In this document: positions 23,801 through 36,215 of the stretch, piece by piece
Layout: each line of letters opens with the position of its first letter
Numbering within the stretch: position 1 is the stretch's first letter
Source: Lepidonotus clava
Lineage: Eukaryota > Annelida > Polychaeta > Phyllodocida > Polynoidae
Assembly: GCA_936440205.1 (NCBI GenBank)
Contig: OW387138.1
Coordinates: 52,653,526 to 52,717,525, forward strand
Reading direction: 5' to 3'
Length of the DNA: 64,000 nucleotides
Translations under genes and position numbers: made by a program
The notes under the pieces: model-generated
What the model was told of the DNA's origin: nothing
What the model saw: the letters and a program-made list of their open reading frames with translations, nothing else
Databases searched by the model: none

Positions 23801-24376
23801 ACCTCCCATGTCAAAAAAGAAGGAATATTAGGAGAGATCCCCTAACAGCTAACCATAGAATATTCTCATGCAAATCAGTTGCAGATCCAGAGTTGGAAAA
23901 AGGGTATATGATCAGGTCACCAATTTATCAATCTCTGAATAACAAAACAGAATGAAAAAGGCCGTACTGAGATAGGATACCGAAAATTTAGACGGTAATA
24001 AAGGCTTTTAATCTAACTGCAAACTCAGGAGTGTTGTTGACATGATTTATTTAGCAGAAAATAAATACCCTTCTTCCAAATTGTGTCAACCGGCTCTTAT
24101 TCCAGTTTAACACTGTTAATTTGTGATTTATTGCATGCACACTTGAAGGAAAATAAGTCAATGTACTCAAAAGTACAGTATTTAGATATTTATTTGGTTG
24201 AAACAGAATTATGGAACATGTACACCTAATTGTTTACTGTAAATCCTGCTGAATTTATATATATATGTTCGAATCGTCTCTTCAAATGTCAAATAGGGAA
24301 TATTTTTATCTTTTTCACTGACTGACTAGACTGAACGTTAGTTGTTGTTTAAAGGTTGATTAATAAATGGGGAACT
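20856..24376. other. Long unassigned stretch with a repeated GC-rich fragment
   Basis: No gene supported. A ~110-bp fragment (words cagccg, ccctc.tccggcgt, gatagaagaggtgt, ttctctca) occurs at 22728-22830 and again, diverged, at 23375-23480. TATA-like and AATAAA words occur but in no useful arrangement. The minus frame at 22497-22856 is judged chance. Confidence 0.3.
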
Positions 24377-25012
24377 GTTTATGATGTTAACGCTTCTGCC
24401 TTTGTTACTCGCTTTTGTATATGCTAGTCAGGTGGTAGGTAAGTTCACGAAATGGGCGCTCATTTCCACAATGCGAACAATGCTTTGCTGTAAGTCAGTT
24501 TTATTCAGTGGATCACTTGTATGCGTACAGAGCCAGTGCAATGATGGTAATATTCCAAGAGTCACAAGTACAATTGATGAAGAGTAAGCTTTCTCCTAAG
24601 AGTCCGCCTCTTCTTTCATCCGCTCTCAACACAGTAATTTCTTCAACAGTCACCAGATGTCCTTTTCTATGTATAGCTATCCAAATCTCTTCGAATCCTT
24701 AAGACTCGTGTCTGTCCAAACGTAGTCGCGCTCTCCGCCGCACCCAAAGGTTTTACCCAATACATAGCAGTCTGATATTGATTTTCCTCGAGCATCGACG
24801 CTCGCTGGGAGATGCACCCTGTCTGCCATTGCACAACAGGTATATTTACGCCTACCGACAGCTCATGCTACCTTTACACTATATGATGGAACAATTCCTT
24901 TAATTTGAAATACTTTCTTTAATAAATTCTCTTATTTACAACTGGTGACGTTCTCTTCATTATATAACTAATTTCATGGGGCACATGAATTACTCTCTAC
25001 CTTTGTGCAATT
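24377..25012 (+). repeat. ~650-bp interspersed repeat, copy 1
   Basis: Shares gctagtcaggtggtaggtaag, gggcgctcat, aacaatgc, gagtccgcct, cagtctgatattgatttt, and caggtatatttac words, in order, with copies at 35555-36215 (inverted) and 41358-42016. It ends just before LINE endonuclease sequence begins at about 25031. It is probably the untranslated or terminal region of that LINE family. Confidence 0.7.
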
Positions 25013-25021
25013 GATTATAAG

Positions 25022-25611
25022 AATAATAAGTTGATAAATTCACTTAATGTTAAACGGTTTGAAAAGAAATATAATCTTAAACAAAATAGAGTAACGGAGA
25101 CTACAAATACCTTACTCGATTGGATTTACACTGATAGTAAATTTTTTCAAAGATTTGGTGTGGTGAACTGTAACATGAGTGATCATTTTCCAACTTTTAT
25201 AATTCGGAAAAAGATTAGGAATAAAGTTACTAAGCAAAAGACTATTGGTCGAACATACTTACATTATAATCTTGAACATTTCTTTGAACTGTTTGACAAT
25301 CAGCCATGGGATCGTTTCATGGAAATATTGGACCCAGATGAACTTTGGAATTATTTGAATCTAATATCAAAAATGCCTTAGATATTATTTGTCCAGTTTC
25401 AAACTCTAAACCAAATTGGTTGACAAATTAAATTTTAATATTGATTCGGAAAAGAGATTATTTTGGAAAGCTAGGAAAGCTAAAACTGATCAAGTTTTAT
25501 GGTGCAAGGCCCAGTTTTAAGAAATAGAGTAGATTACAGCATTAAACATAGTAAATCCTTATTAGTAAAGGATGAACTTAACAGGAATAGAGATAACCCT
25601 AAACAAGAAAT
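25022..25611 (+). pseudogene. LINE ORF2, endonuclease C-terminal part and linker
   Basis: Frames read QNRVTETTNTLLDWIYT, then VNCNMSDHFPTFIIRKK, the SDH catalytic motif near the end of an AP-type LINE endonuclease, then DIICPVSNSKPNWLT and ELNRNRDNPK of the linker. Stops and frameshifts interrupt it. The N-terminal endonuclease half is missing. The linker stops at DNPK and the text resumes at 33471 with KFWSSLRKIFPKN, the usual continuation of this linker, so the two halves are one LINE split by the intervening insertion. Confidence 0.7.
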
Positions 25612-25625
25612 GCGGAGTGTCCAAG

Positions 25626-25730
25626 GAAAAAAAGCGATCCGTGCGTTATCCCATCGCTTCGCTCCGATGTGGCTTCACCGCAAAGGTCGCTTTACTCCAA
25701 GGTGGCTTAGCCACATATATATACTATCAA
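25626..25730. repeat. Helentron left-end hairpins
   Basis: CATCG...CGATG around cttcgctc (25651-25668) and GTGGCTTAGCCAC (25702-25714), a 6-bp perfect stem, lie just inside AAAGCGATCCG. Helitron-group 3' ends characteristically carry such hairpins. Confidence 0.6.
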
Positions 25731-26094
25731 TGAAGTACTTTTATAAAAAATGGCTTTTTCTTTTTAAACGAATAAACACTAATTTCACTTACAATCTAAA
25801 TAAACAAACTGCAGTATATAAATTAAAATCCTCTTATTTTTGACTTATGCATCATCATTGTCTTGCTTCTTTATCAGAGCACAATGAAAATGTGTATAAC
25901 CCTGTATACAGAAGGTCGATAACAAATATTATGTAGTTTGTACTGTCACCCTCCAAATTTGGAATACATTTTATACAAAATATACAGAAACTTTGCTATC
26001 ACAGGTAAGTGTAAATAATGTGAGATGCACACCTAGAGCTGTCAAATTTCTTGATCTGTTTGGTAGTCTATGCTGGCGTCCTATACAGACGTCC

Positions 26095-27285
26095 TCAAGG
26101 ATGTTACAGGCGTTTCAGTTGAGGCTGCTGTTTTGCGTGAGTAACAGTTGTCAGCGCTGGTAAGGCTGTCAGTGTCCTGTGAAAATTAAAGATCAGAAGA
26201 TGACATAAAAATTCATCTCACAGGAATTTATTAACAAATATTTCGCACAATAGACTTATTTCAAAATAATTTGCTAATTTGTGGTATATAGGGTATTATT
26301 TATTTTGGAAATGGCCATGAGTTAAGCACTGGGTTTTGCAAGGATACAGTGAATTTTTTAAAGGAAATACATTGGTTTTCTCCGGAATTCAAAAGACTAA
26401 CGGAAATCTCACCTAGGAAGATAAGTGAGAGTGGAGATGGGGTAGACTGACGCTGAAGAGCTGTGGCCATCCTGGCTGTACTCTGGATATCCCTGGGTGT
26501 TGCTGTTTGGCCTGTTGCTGGATCCTGTTGGGACAAAGTTTGAAAAATAAGGAATAACAAAAAGTCTCAGCATAAGGTGGACAACTATCTATATTACACA
26601 AACCATGTTTTTAAAAGTATCTAATTTTTAGTCTGTCAAAATGCATTGTAAATTAATGTTATCCTAGTTTACCCAGTAATTTATGGCTCAAATATTCAAA
26701 ATGATGTAAATTTGGGGGTAAGCAGCTGGGGTTACAGGACCTGAAGCATTGGGGTCATCTCTGCTGGGCTCAAGATGTCCTCTAGTGGTGTATTCCTAAT
26801 CTTCAGCTGCAAATAATATCACCCGAGACACACATTTTAGCAAAGCATAGATTTTACAGTGCCCTGTAAAATAGAATATCTGTTAGCAAAGATGATTATT
26901 TCTTCTTACCTCAGATATGTTGCACCTATATTCTGTAAGTAAAACTTCTCTCAGGAAGTGAGGCAGTAAGGAATAAATGAAAGTGGTGATATATTACATT
27001 TTCTTTGTTATCTAGATCACTGGTGCATAATACAATATTTTCACTTTGTTTTGGGATGGATGCAAAACTGCTATTTTACTTGGTATACATATTACTTGCA
27101 CCTGACAGCTTAGAATTTTCATATTGAAAGAAAATTAAAAGGGACTGAAATAAATGGACTAATACATGAATGCAAGGCTCTTACCGTGTAACTCGCTTAT
27201 GTGACATCTAGGTTTGGGGAAATACAGCTGATGTGAAGTCTGGGTTCAGTGATGGAGCTTGGGGTCTTGAGTACCTAAAATTCAG
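26095..27285 (-). other. Exon-like pieces on the minus strand inside the Helentron
   Basis: Segments with good splice borders are seen: TTTGCAG before CTGAAGATTAGGAATACACC (about 26810-26730), CCCAACAG before GATCCAGCAACAGGCC up to CCTAG/GTGAGA (about 26522-26413), and TTTTCACAG before GACACTGACAGCC (about 26178). They encode short Ser/Thr-rich peptides with stops and no recognised domain. They may be captured or 3'-terminal Helentron exons, or chance. Confidence 0.25.
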
Positions 27286-27889
27286 AATCTTTATGTTTAC
27301 AATATAAGCCAATCCCAAAATTATCAAAACTGTGCGTACTATGACTAGCAATATAAATTCTACTCAAACAATGGGCTTGTAATTGAAGGATACATACTGC
27401 AGTACAGAGAACTCATGACATAGCATAAGGAGAGGTGAATCTTAGTGCTTACTGTTCTACTTTCACATAGAGGAGCATAAAGATAGGAATAAGTGGTATA
27501 TTTTACTTGCTGTATTTGATGTGTAACCATCAACTGGATTCTTATTCGAAGCACAGGGGTCTCATGTAGTCCTTTTATACCGTCCTAAGCAAAGACAATG
27601 CATATTTGTTTTTTGAGCGTTCAATAATCAAACAAATGTGAAACTTTTTTATAAAGACGTTTACATGTATTTGAAAGTAATGTTATAATAGAATTAACGT
27701 ACCTTGCAAGTTGACACTTATAGGCAAACACAATATATCAGATGGCTTTTTCATACCATTTATTTTACCTATGCATGACAACCAATTCATGATCTTATGG
27801 AAAGCAGGTAACCTTGAGTCAGGAACTCCTTGACAGAGAGCTACATATTATCACCCAAAGCAGAAGGTCATCTTCAAGGTTATCAGCGC

Positions 27890-28165
27890 AAACGTCACCA
27901 ACATGGCAGGTAGGATCACCTCATGTTCAAGCAATGCAAGCATTGATGCTCACACATAATCACTTGAAATAGTGTCAGATATATGCATTCAATCTCATCA
28001 ATAAAGTGTCATTAACATGGCAGGTTGGGTAACCTCATGTTCAAATAACTCTTAATTTTGAGAAAGAAAGCCTAAGTTGAAATGAGATGCAAGGTTTTTG
28101 TCTTCATTCTTTTCTATCACCAACATGGCAGGTGTGATAACCTCATGTCTAAGCAACTAAAGAAC
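27890..28165. repeat. Three copies of a cacc(a)acatggcaggt...aacctcatgt unit
   Basis: The core recurs at about 27895, 28012 and 28121 (spacing 110-117 bp) with diverged spacers. Inside the Helentron, downstream of its helicase. Confidence 0.7.
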
Positions 28166-28392
28166 AAAGACATAACCTCTGTTTTATTCTCACCCACATA
28201 TATGGAAAAGGGTGAATAATTCTTCTTTCATTTCTTTTTTTTCCCTTTTTTTCCCCTTTCTTTTTCCCTCTCTTCACAAAAGCAACATATCCAGGGACAC
28301 GTTTCAATATCATGTGCATATGAGAGTAGTATAAACACTCTCAAATATATAGTTTTTTTATACGGCCTCCCTTCACCCCAATAGCTGCCCCT

Positions 28393-28518
28393 AACCACCA
28401 TGAAGTCCCCATGAATAGTGAATTGAAATAAATAGTTGGTAACAGTGACAACGTCCCTAACCACCGTGAAGTCCCCATGAATAGTGAATTCAAATAAATA
28501 GTTGGGAACAGTGACAAC
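28393..28518. repeat. Tandem duplication, ~66 bp x 2
   Basis: ctaaccacc(a/g)tgaagtccc followed by atgaatagtgaatt and aataaatagttgg appears twice in direct repeat. Confidence 0.8.
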
Positions 28519-28777
28519 AGTCAAAAGCCACATATATTACACAATTATGTACAAAGACCAGTATATACAGATATATACACTTGATATTATAATATGCCGA
28601 CAATAACTTTAGCCCCCCATAAACTGAAAACGTCTGTGTCCCCCATATGCCTTACGAAAGAAAGAATGGAATCCCCCAGGATGAGTCGCTGCGCCATGGT
28701 TCTGTACGTGAAATGTAATAAAATAGTGTCACATAAAATTTGGTGGGTGAACTGAATAGGAGAACAACATATACAAC

Positions 28778-29303
28778 TCAATTACCATATATAAACTCAT
28801 GAAGGTCTTGAGAGAAGGAAGCGGGTTGAATTTTAACAGAGGAAATTTTGTTGGGGGGAACATGAAACTCAGTTTCAACCAGAATATTGGATTGAAACAA
28901 AATGGCAGAGCTGTGTGACATAAAGGTGATGGAGTGTGGCAAAGAAAAGGTTGACACAAGAGCCAAGATGTCTTTTATGGAAATTAGGTCAGGCTCAAAA
29001 TAAACTAAAATGACTAAACCATCCTCAGTGACCTCGGATTCTATGACTGAATCAAAATAATCAGCAGAAGGGAACACAAATGTAACTGATGGTGAAGGAG
29101 AGAAATAGCATCCAATGCCAAAAGAAGAGGGCTTTATGGAATGCAAGGGAACTAAAATATGTGGTGAGGAGATGTGTAATTCTAAAACATTAATGGCATC
29201 CAAACAGCTATTGGAAATTAAACTAAATAACACGGGATGATCTGTGACACATGAAGATGATTGCGTCTTCAGAAGGGATAAGGCTGCCAGCAGCTGAAGT
29301 GAG
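28778..29303 (-). other. Possible last exon downstream of the helicase
   Basis: A good acceptor (ctctttatgcag) precedes a 175-codon open frame starting ATCATGTTGCCC; the helicase frame ends at a GTGAGG donor-like site near 29412. In its own ATG frame it reads MLPSLQLLAALSLLKTQSSS, hydrophobic then unremarkable. No domain recognised; could be a spliced tail of the helicase gene or a Helentron accessory ORF. Confidence 0.25.
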
Positions 29304-29403
29304 GGCAACATGATCTGCATAAAGAGATAGAAATTAGCATCATGTAGAAAGATTGTTATTAAATTATGGGCACACTGGATGGTGAAATTGCACTAATATG
29401 TTA

Positions 29404-31152
29404 TTACTCCTCACCTATAGCTTGGCACAAGCGACTCAATTCTTTGAGGACTAAATCTGATTTTCTTTGAACTGACTTATAATTAGGATCAAAATCAAGT
29501 AAAGTAAGGCCATCAACTGAAATGAGACAGCTTAAAGCAACATAGGCCATACCATCGCTGAAAACTTTTTTCCCAATGTCGATGGCTGCCTCTGACAAAG
29601 TAAGGCCTTGAACCTTGTGTATGGTGACAGTCCAGGATAGACAAAGAGGAAACTGGGTTCTTTGCAAGGTGGTATTGTTTTTACCATAAAATAAGGCGGA
29701 AATGGGATAAATGGCAACGCTATCGGGTGCGGAAAATGACTTAGATAATTTCCCAACATTCTCATCAAAGAAACAAATTAAAATTGCAGCAGGCTGCTTG
29801 TCCCATTTTTTGGCATGAAGGGTATAAAGTTTACTAGTGGAAGCAAGGGTTTGCAACATGGCATCATTATGCTGATCACATTGATCAATTGAAGGAAATA
29901 AACAGAAGCTGTAGAAGGTGAATACGGGATTCACAGAACGATTTTTAGAATGATTGATTAGAAAATTGATATCATCTTCTGAGGGGGAACCTATTTTCAG
30001 ACGACCCAACTAATCTCTAAAATGAGGGTCACCTTTCTGACGAACAACAATACTTAACTCAATCATAGTAAAGAGGTCCCTCCATAAATGTTTCCCCATA
30101 GCGGTTTTAACATTAGGGGAAAAGATGAAGTGGCTGTAAACTGGAGGTAACTGATGAAAATCTCCAACAGCTATTATGTTTAAACCACCAAAATATATGT
30201 TTGGGTCAGTTATGGCAAATATTTCATTCAAGCAAAGATGAATCTGAACAAACATTTCATAAGAAACCATACTGATCTCATCAATTATTAGTGTGTTAAC
30301 AGAGAACCAAAACTGGTGCATAGTATGTAGACGTTCAACGTTTAGTGGTAAATAGGTGGCTATCAAACCATGCTGAACTGGTAATAAAAAGGCACGATGT
30401 GAGGTTATGCCACCAATATTAAATGCGGCAACACCAGTAGGGGCAGTGATGCAGGCGCTTTCTCCTGGTTTAACTCTTTTAATCAACTCTTGTAAAACTG
30501 AAACGACATGGGACTTGCCCACACCACCTGGGCCACACAAGAACAAATAAAATGGTTCTGGTTCCTGTAAATGAAATTTAACAAAGTTGTAAGCTTTAAT
30601 TTGGTCTTCGTTTAGTGATGAGACTTTATCGTAATAAACCTCATCTGGCATATTAATAGTTGCGAGCTTTATGACTTCGTCTGCCTCATTTTGCCCAGCA
30701 GAGACCTCTAACTGATTTTTTAACTCGTCATTTTCCGGTAAATCAACAACTTCAACATCATAAGCAACATCATACACTGAATATTCATGATTATCAGACA
30801 AATGAGAAGTGGGCAAATCATCATTCAGGGTCTCAGAATTGGGGGCAATAATAGGAGCTATATAGTCATGAACAATGCTTTCATTATACGACCGTACTTG
30901 ATATATAGCATTGTTCAGGTTTTTGACAAATTCGTTATTATGATTCATTTTTGGAAACTTGGCTAGATATGACTCCTCTGCGCTAGAATAGCCATCTTGT
31001 TCCATTCGCCAGGGGTAGTTTAAAATAAGCTGGGAGAGATAATAGGTGTCACCATTTCTTTCTGGTGTTAAAGTAATAGTGCGTATCACTTGTGGGCTCA
31101 ACCTCTTCCTTACATAACCAGCATCATTTAAAAGTGGGAAACAGTTGTTCAT
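29404..31152 (-). CDS. PIF1-type helicase of the Helentron (two frames)
   Basis: SF1B helicase that unwinds DNA during rolling-circle transposition. The first frame (31152-30010) starts near MNNCFPLLNDAGYV, has the YYLSQLILNYPWRME block that precedes Helitron helicases, Walker A GPGGVGKSH at about residue 205, APTGVAAFNIGG (motif Ia), LIIDEISMVSY (Walker B, motif II) and VGDFHQLPPV (motif III). The second frame (30009-29404) carries the C-terminal motifs, including WTVTIHKVQGLTLSEAAID and YVALSCLISVDGLTL (motifs V and VI). The two frames abut at a stop at 30009-30011, so one nonsense change separates them; all helicase motifs are otherwise intact. The join to the Cys-motif region upstream at 31248 is also interrupted. 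Confidence 0.85.
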
Positions 31153-31247
31153 TTTCTGTGAAGCTGAACATGGAACATAATTAGATGCAAACTCGTGAAG
31201 GAAGAAGAAGGCGTGACCGAACAGATTCCGGCTTGATGTCTAGATAC

Positions 31248-31970
31248 TCAACGGCCACGCTGGAAGATCTTAATGGAACCACACATTTTATATGCAGCTT
31301 CTTGAGCACTAAGCTGCCTGAGGGAAAGGAAAACACCACCTAATGTCATTAGACAGGAACGTATAGAGGCAGTCTCCGAAATTTGTCTTTCCACCTGAGT
31401 TATCATTTGACGTAACTTATCCGACTCTCTTTTACAAGAGACTGTTTTGATTGAAGGTGATAGGTAAAATAATTTATGGCAAGAAAAACATTCAATTGTT
31501 GGCCCTGGCATTATTGCTTGGTCAAACTTTGCGTAAATACTTTTATTTTTAGGGCTTTTGGCCTTAAGGAGAGAGGAAACATAAGAATGATCATGAATGA
31601 CATCTTTGTCGTCTCTCTGAAAGTAAGTGTGGTCATGGTTCACATGTAAAATGCAAGCAGGGCTTTGTAAATCAATAGGGTCGTTTAGGTTTTCAGCGTA
31701 TGGTGCCGTTGACGGTAGACTGCTGTCTGTGGATGACTGGAGGGAACAGTTGCTTTCATCAGAAAATAAAGGTTGTCTTTCTGAATATGGCAGAGTTGAT
31801 TGTAAAGAAAGAACAGATTCTGAATATGGGACAGTTGATGGTAAGCTTTCAAAAGATTGTGAAAGAACAGGTTGTGAATATGGTACAGTAGATGGAAAAC
31901 TACAGTCTATGGATTGAGAAACAAAAGGATTTTCAGGAGGTTGTTGTACATATGGGATGGTTGACTGCAA
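31248..31970 (-). CDS. Helentron protein N-terminal region, Rep domain apparently deleted
   Basis: Begins with tandem ST(V/I/L)PY(S/V) repeats (about residues 1-95), then an ECFSCHKLFYLSP Cys motif, then IRSCLMTLGGVFLSLRQLSA and QEAAYKMCG. In Helitron proteins the Cys motif is followed by the Helitron-like N domain and the HUH Rep domain before the SAQEAxxR block; here fewer than 40 residues separate them, so several hundred residues including the Rep nuclease seem lost. It is on the same strand and just upstream of the helicase. Confidence 0.65.
   Translation of the reverse strand: MQSTIPYVQQPPENPFVSQSIDCSFPSTVPYSQPVLSQSFESLPSTVPYSESVLSLQSTLPYSERQPLFSDESNCSLQSSTDSSLPSTAPYAENLNDPIDLQSPACILHVNHDHTYFQRDDKDVIHDHSYVSSLLKAKSPKNKSIYAKFDQAIMPGPTIECFSCHKLFYLSPSIKTVSCKRESDKLRQMITQVERQISETASIRSCLMTLGGVFLSLRQLSAQEAAYKMCGSIKIFQRGR
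31680..31970 (-). repeat. STVPYS coding repeat
   Basis: Five or six copies of a ~60-90-bp unit encoding LPSTVPYS(E/Q) with Ser-rich spacers. Confidence 0.7.
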
Positions 31971-32039
31971 ACTCTCAGATGATGAGAGTATGGGACTCTG
32001 TCTGACTTGACTCCATTCATCTGGAACCGTAACTGTTTA

Positions 32040-32462
32040 ATAAATATGGTTTAGAAAGGCAAGGTTTTCATCCTCCTCTTTTGAGTCAATAGAACGAACG
32101 GGCTCTTTGTTTTGGAGGATGGGAGAACATTGAGAGGAGAGGGACGGCCACTGCTCGTCATTTTTTAAATTGAATACAACACTCTCTGATTGTAAATCGA
32201 TATGAACAGTCATTTCTTGAGCTTTCTTTTGTTTAGGGAGATGGAGTTATTGAACCTTTTTCGATTGCATTTGAGTTTGGAAGGGGATTGAAGTTCAGTT
32301 GACAGAGAAAGAAGCAGTGGCCATTCTTCCTCATCTTGAAAGTCATGGTTAGTTGACCTGGGGAGGTCGGATGGGTGTTTAAATGAACATTTAGACTCAT
32401 TGAAAAGGGCTGATTGGGAGTCTTTGGGCCTCGAGGGAGAAAGTGAGGGCCATTCCTCAAGA
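32040..32462 (-). other. Linker between OTU and helicase parts
   Basis: One minus frame reads EEWPSLSPSRPKDSQ, EEEWPLLLSLSTE and DEQWPSLSSQCSP, so a WPSLS-type acidic repeat fills the space, with stops. It is probably degraded coding sequence joining the OTU domain to the N-terminal region. Confidence 0.35.
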
Positions 32463-33231
<769 letters not shown>

Positions 33232-33422
33232 ACTGTTCAGAGCATCAGATGAGAAGGGTTGAGATCAAAATTAAAATGTTCAGATGTTTAACATAGAACT
33301 TTACTGTTCAGACTTTCTATTTGGATAATTTCTCCCCTCGCATTGTGTCACAAACAACATCATCACATGTGAACTAGTTGAAGAATAAATAAAGTAAAAT
33401 ATGTTGAAGAATAAATAAAGTG
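33232..33422 (+). other. Tubulin 3' UTR with duplicated polyadenylation signals
   Basis: Direct duplication of gttgaagaataaataaagt (about 33377 and 33403), giving AATAAATAAA twice. Likely carried in with the exon. Confidence 0.55.
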
Positions 33423-33470
33423 AAATATGTAGCTACGCTCCGTTGCGCCTTCGGCGCGGATCGCTTTAAA
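33423..33470. repeat. Helentron right-end hairpin
   Basis: GCGCCTTCGGCGC (33440-33452) is a perfect 5-bp stem with a 3-nt loop, next to GGATCGCTTT, the inverted partner of the left-end motif. Confidence 0.6.
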
Positions 33471-35490
33471 AAATTCTGGAGTTCTCTGCGTAAAATATTT
33501 CCAAAGAATACTTCAAATGATTTGGTCCGATCTATTGTTGATGAAGATGCAATGATCCAGCTGATTGGGTGTGATATGGCAAATTACATTAACCAGTTCT
33601 ATATAAGTGTTGGATCAGCTTTAGCATCAGATATATTAAAAAAGAATGTGGGTATTGCTCAAAACAATATTGTTCTTAACAATAATAATGATGGCATCTC
33701 AAATATACCTTTCGCTGAGAGGGATATCATGGATACCATCAAAATGCTGGATCTTAGTAAGTCATCTACAACTGATAAAATACGGACACAAGTCATTATA
33801 GATGTCTTTACTTCTAAATCGCAACATGTGGTCTATGTTTAATTCAGTGCTTGAAACCTCTATTTTACCTACAAAATGGAAAGTGGGCATGCTCATTACA
33901 CTACCTAAAATAAGAAATCAAAAGGTAGTATCAGATCTGCGTCTGATCTCATTATTATCTTTGCCAGGTAAGATATTTGAACATCTGTAAAATAAAAGAA
34001 TGACAATTTTCTTTTATGATAATAATACATTAAGCCCATGTCAACATGGTTTTCGAGCTGGTAGATCTATGTTGACTGTTATATGTGCATTACTTCATGA
34101 GATTTATGCACATTACTGTACAACCCGGAGTAAGAATAAAAATAGAGGCAGCATTTGGGGAAAAATTAAATTAATTTTATTGTGAATAAAATTAAGTTTA
34201 GTAGTTGTTGAGATATTGGTAAATCTATAAGATAAGTGATAAAATGTAATAAGAAGGACAATTTATATGAGAGAAATGAGATGAGGGGATACACTAAAGG
34301 TGTGGGTGGGTGGGAAATTGAATATGAAGAGAGGTGTAAGCTCAATGGTGTCAGGTACGCGATTGAGGGGGGGAGAGTGAGGTTGTGGGAAGGGTGTAAT
34401 GTTGAATTTAATTGATAGGTGGGGTAGTATTATGTATACACCAGGTGGCAGCAATGAACCCGACTTCAGCCATCAGGGCTGTATGGGATGGCAATGTAAA
34501 TGAATTAAAGGATACACATTTTGTATATTTGGACCTCCACAAATCATTCAATTGTGTGTCACATGGTATCTTGATAAATAAATTGTCAAATATAGGGTTT
34601 GATATGGCAACAATATTTTCAAATTATCTTGGTGGAAGGACACAAAGGGTAAGGGTAAACGATAGTTTATCTGAAATTTTACCTATTGCATATGGGGTGC
34701 CGCAGGGCTTGGTATGGGGACCAACTTTCTTCTCTTTATTTGTAAATGATTTAGCCAATCATGTAGGTGAAAATAATATCATCTTATATGCGGATGATAC
34801 GGTTATCTTTTATGCTGATGCCATGCTACTACAACAAGTCCTAGACAAAATTGCTTATTGGTGTGACCAGAATCTGTTCACTATAAATACGGGTAAATCC
34901 CAAAGCCAAACCACTTCTATTATGTCAAAACAAATATAAACAGAGGGAAATTTAGACTGAGTGGTAATGAGCTGGTGAGGGTAGTGGAATATAAATACTT
35001 GGGGCTAATAATAAATACAGATTTGTCTTTTACAACATATAGGAAGCTTCTTTTTAATAGGATAAATTGACTGCTTTAACATGTACAGTGTACAAAAACG
35101 CTATTCTACACATAATCGAATATGTATATTTTGTGGGAACACCAGATATTAAATATTTAGGTGAGCAGGTTCAGGTAATGCAAAATAGGGGTTTATATAT
35201 AGCCATGAACCAGCATCACCGACCATTTAACAAACATTTTTCGACTGATAGATTACATGAGATATGTAGATTTTATAGGCTTCATCATCGTCGCTATATT
35301 CATATGTTGTTATTTATATTTAATTATAGCTTCGATGAATCACTGTTAGACAATAGAGATATACATACAAGGCGGCATGGTGGTAGACTATTTAAAATAC
35401 CAAATGTAAATCACTATAAATTTAGAGCAGACCCGTGGTATAAAGCAATTACGACATTGAATAAAGTAAATGTTGAAATGAGAGGTTAAG
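33471..35490 (+). pseudogene. LINE ORF2, linker, reverse transcriptase and C-terminus
   Basis: Continuation of the LINE broken at 25611. Seen in order: KFWSSLRKIFPKNTSN; LPTKWKVGMLITLPK and RLISLLSLPGKIFE (RT fingers); QHGFRAGRSMLTV; a 360-bp interruption; VYLDLHKSFNCVSHGILINKL (FDxVxH palm A); AYGVPQGLVWGPTFFSLFVN; YADDTVIF at 34785-34809 (palm C); then a C-terminal region ending HTRRHGGRLFKIPNVN. The RT signature is of the Jockey/CR1 superfamily. Several frameshifts and stops make it dead. Confidence 0.8.
34118..34480. other. ~360-bp non-coding insertion in the LINE RT
   Basis: LINE coding sequence stops after LHEIYA and resumes at VWDGNVNELKD; the AT- and G-rich DNA between shows no TIRs that I can support. 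Confidence 0.5.
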
Positions 35491-35554
35491 AAATAAAAAG
35501 CATTTTTAGAAATTGACTAATAAAGGGTATTGAGTACCGATAATTGAAATTGTA

Positions 35555-36215
35555 ATATTGCACAAAGGTAGAAATTAACTCATTCACTTTGCGCATATAA
35601 ACAATTGAAATGATGTGAAGGTCACTAGTTGAACACAAGGGGATAATCAGAATTCTTCCAAATTATATATCTTATGAGGGTATGTAGTATACATATGGCA
35701 TGCGCCACTGGTAGGTGTAAATATACCTGATGGGCAGTGTTCAGCCGGGTACACCTCCCAGCAGGCGTCGATGCTAGGGTAAAATCAATACCAGACTGTT
35801 ATAAGAAGCGAGAGCATGATGTAAGGGTAGAGAGAAAATCATTAACGTTTGGACAACACGGATCGAGAGATTCGAGGGGTTTAGATAGCTGCGCAAGCCA
35901 CCGGGACATCTGGTGACTTATATGAGAATTACCGCACTACTGTTGAGCGTGAGACTAGGCGGACTTCTAGGAGAAAGCTTACTCTCCATAGGATTAAGGT
36001 TGTGACACTTGGAGGAACTATCATCTCTCCACCGGCAAATGTACACATCATCGTATCCACAAATAAACTTGACCTACTGCCAAGCGTTGTTCATGTTATG
36101 GATTGAGCGCCCATCTCGTGAACTAACTTACCACTTGACTAGCAACCGTTAGCAATATCAATATCGACGACAGTGAACATCTTAAACACCCAATAATTAC
36201 AATTAACCATAAACC
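35555..36215 (-). repeat. ~650-bp interspersed repeat, copy 2 (inverted)
   Basis: Its reverse complement matches the copy at 41358-42016 from gtttatggttaa through gctagtcaagtggtaagt, cacgagatgggcgctcaatc, aagtcaccagatgtccc, caggtatatttacacctacc, aatttggaagaattc to tctacctttgtgca. Together with copy 1 it brackets the split LINE as an inverted pair. Confidence 0.8.

Noticed and set aside
28228-28781. Small minus-strand ORFs in the Helentron
   Set aside because: Composed of simple sequence and tandem repeats; no coding evidence.
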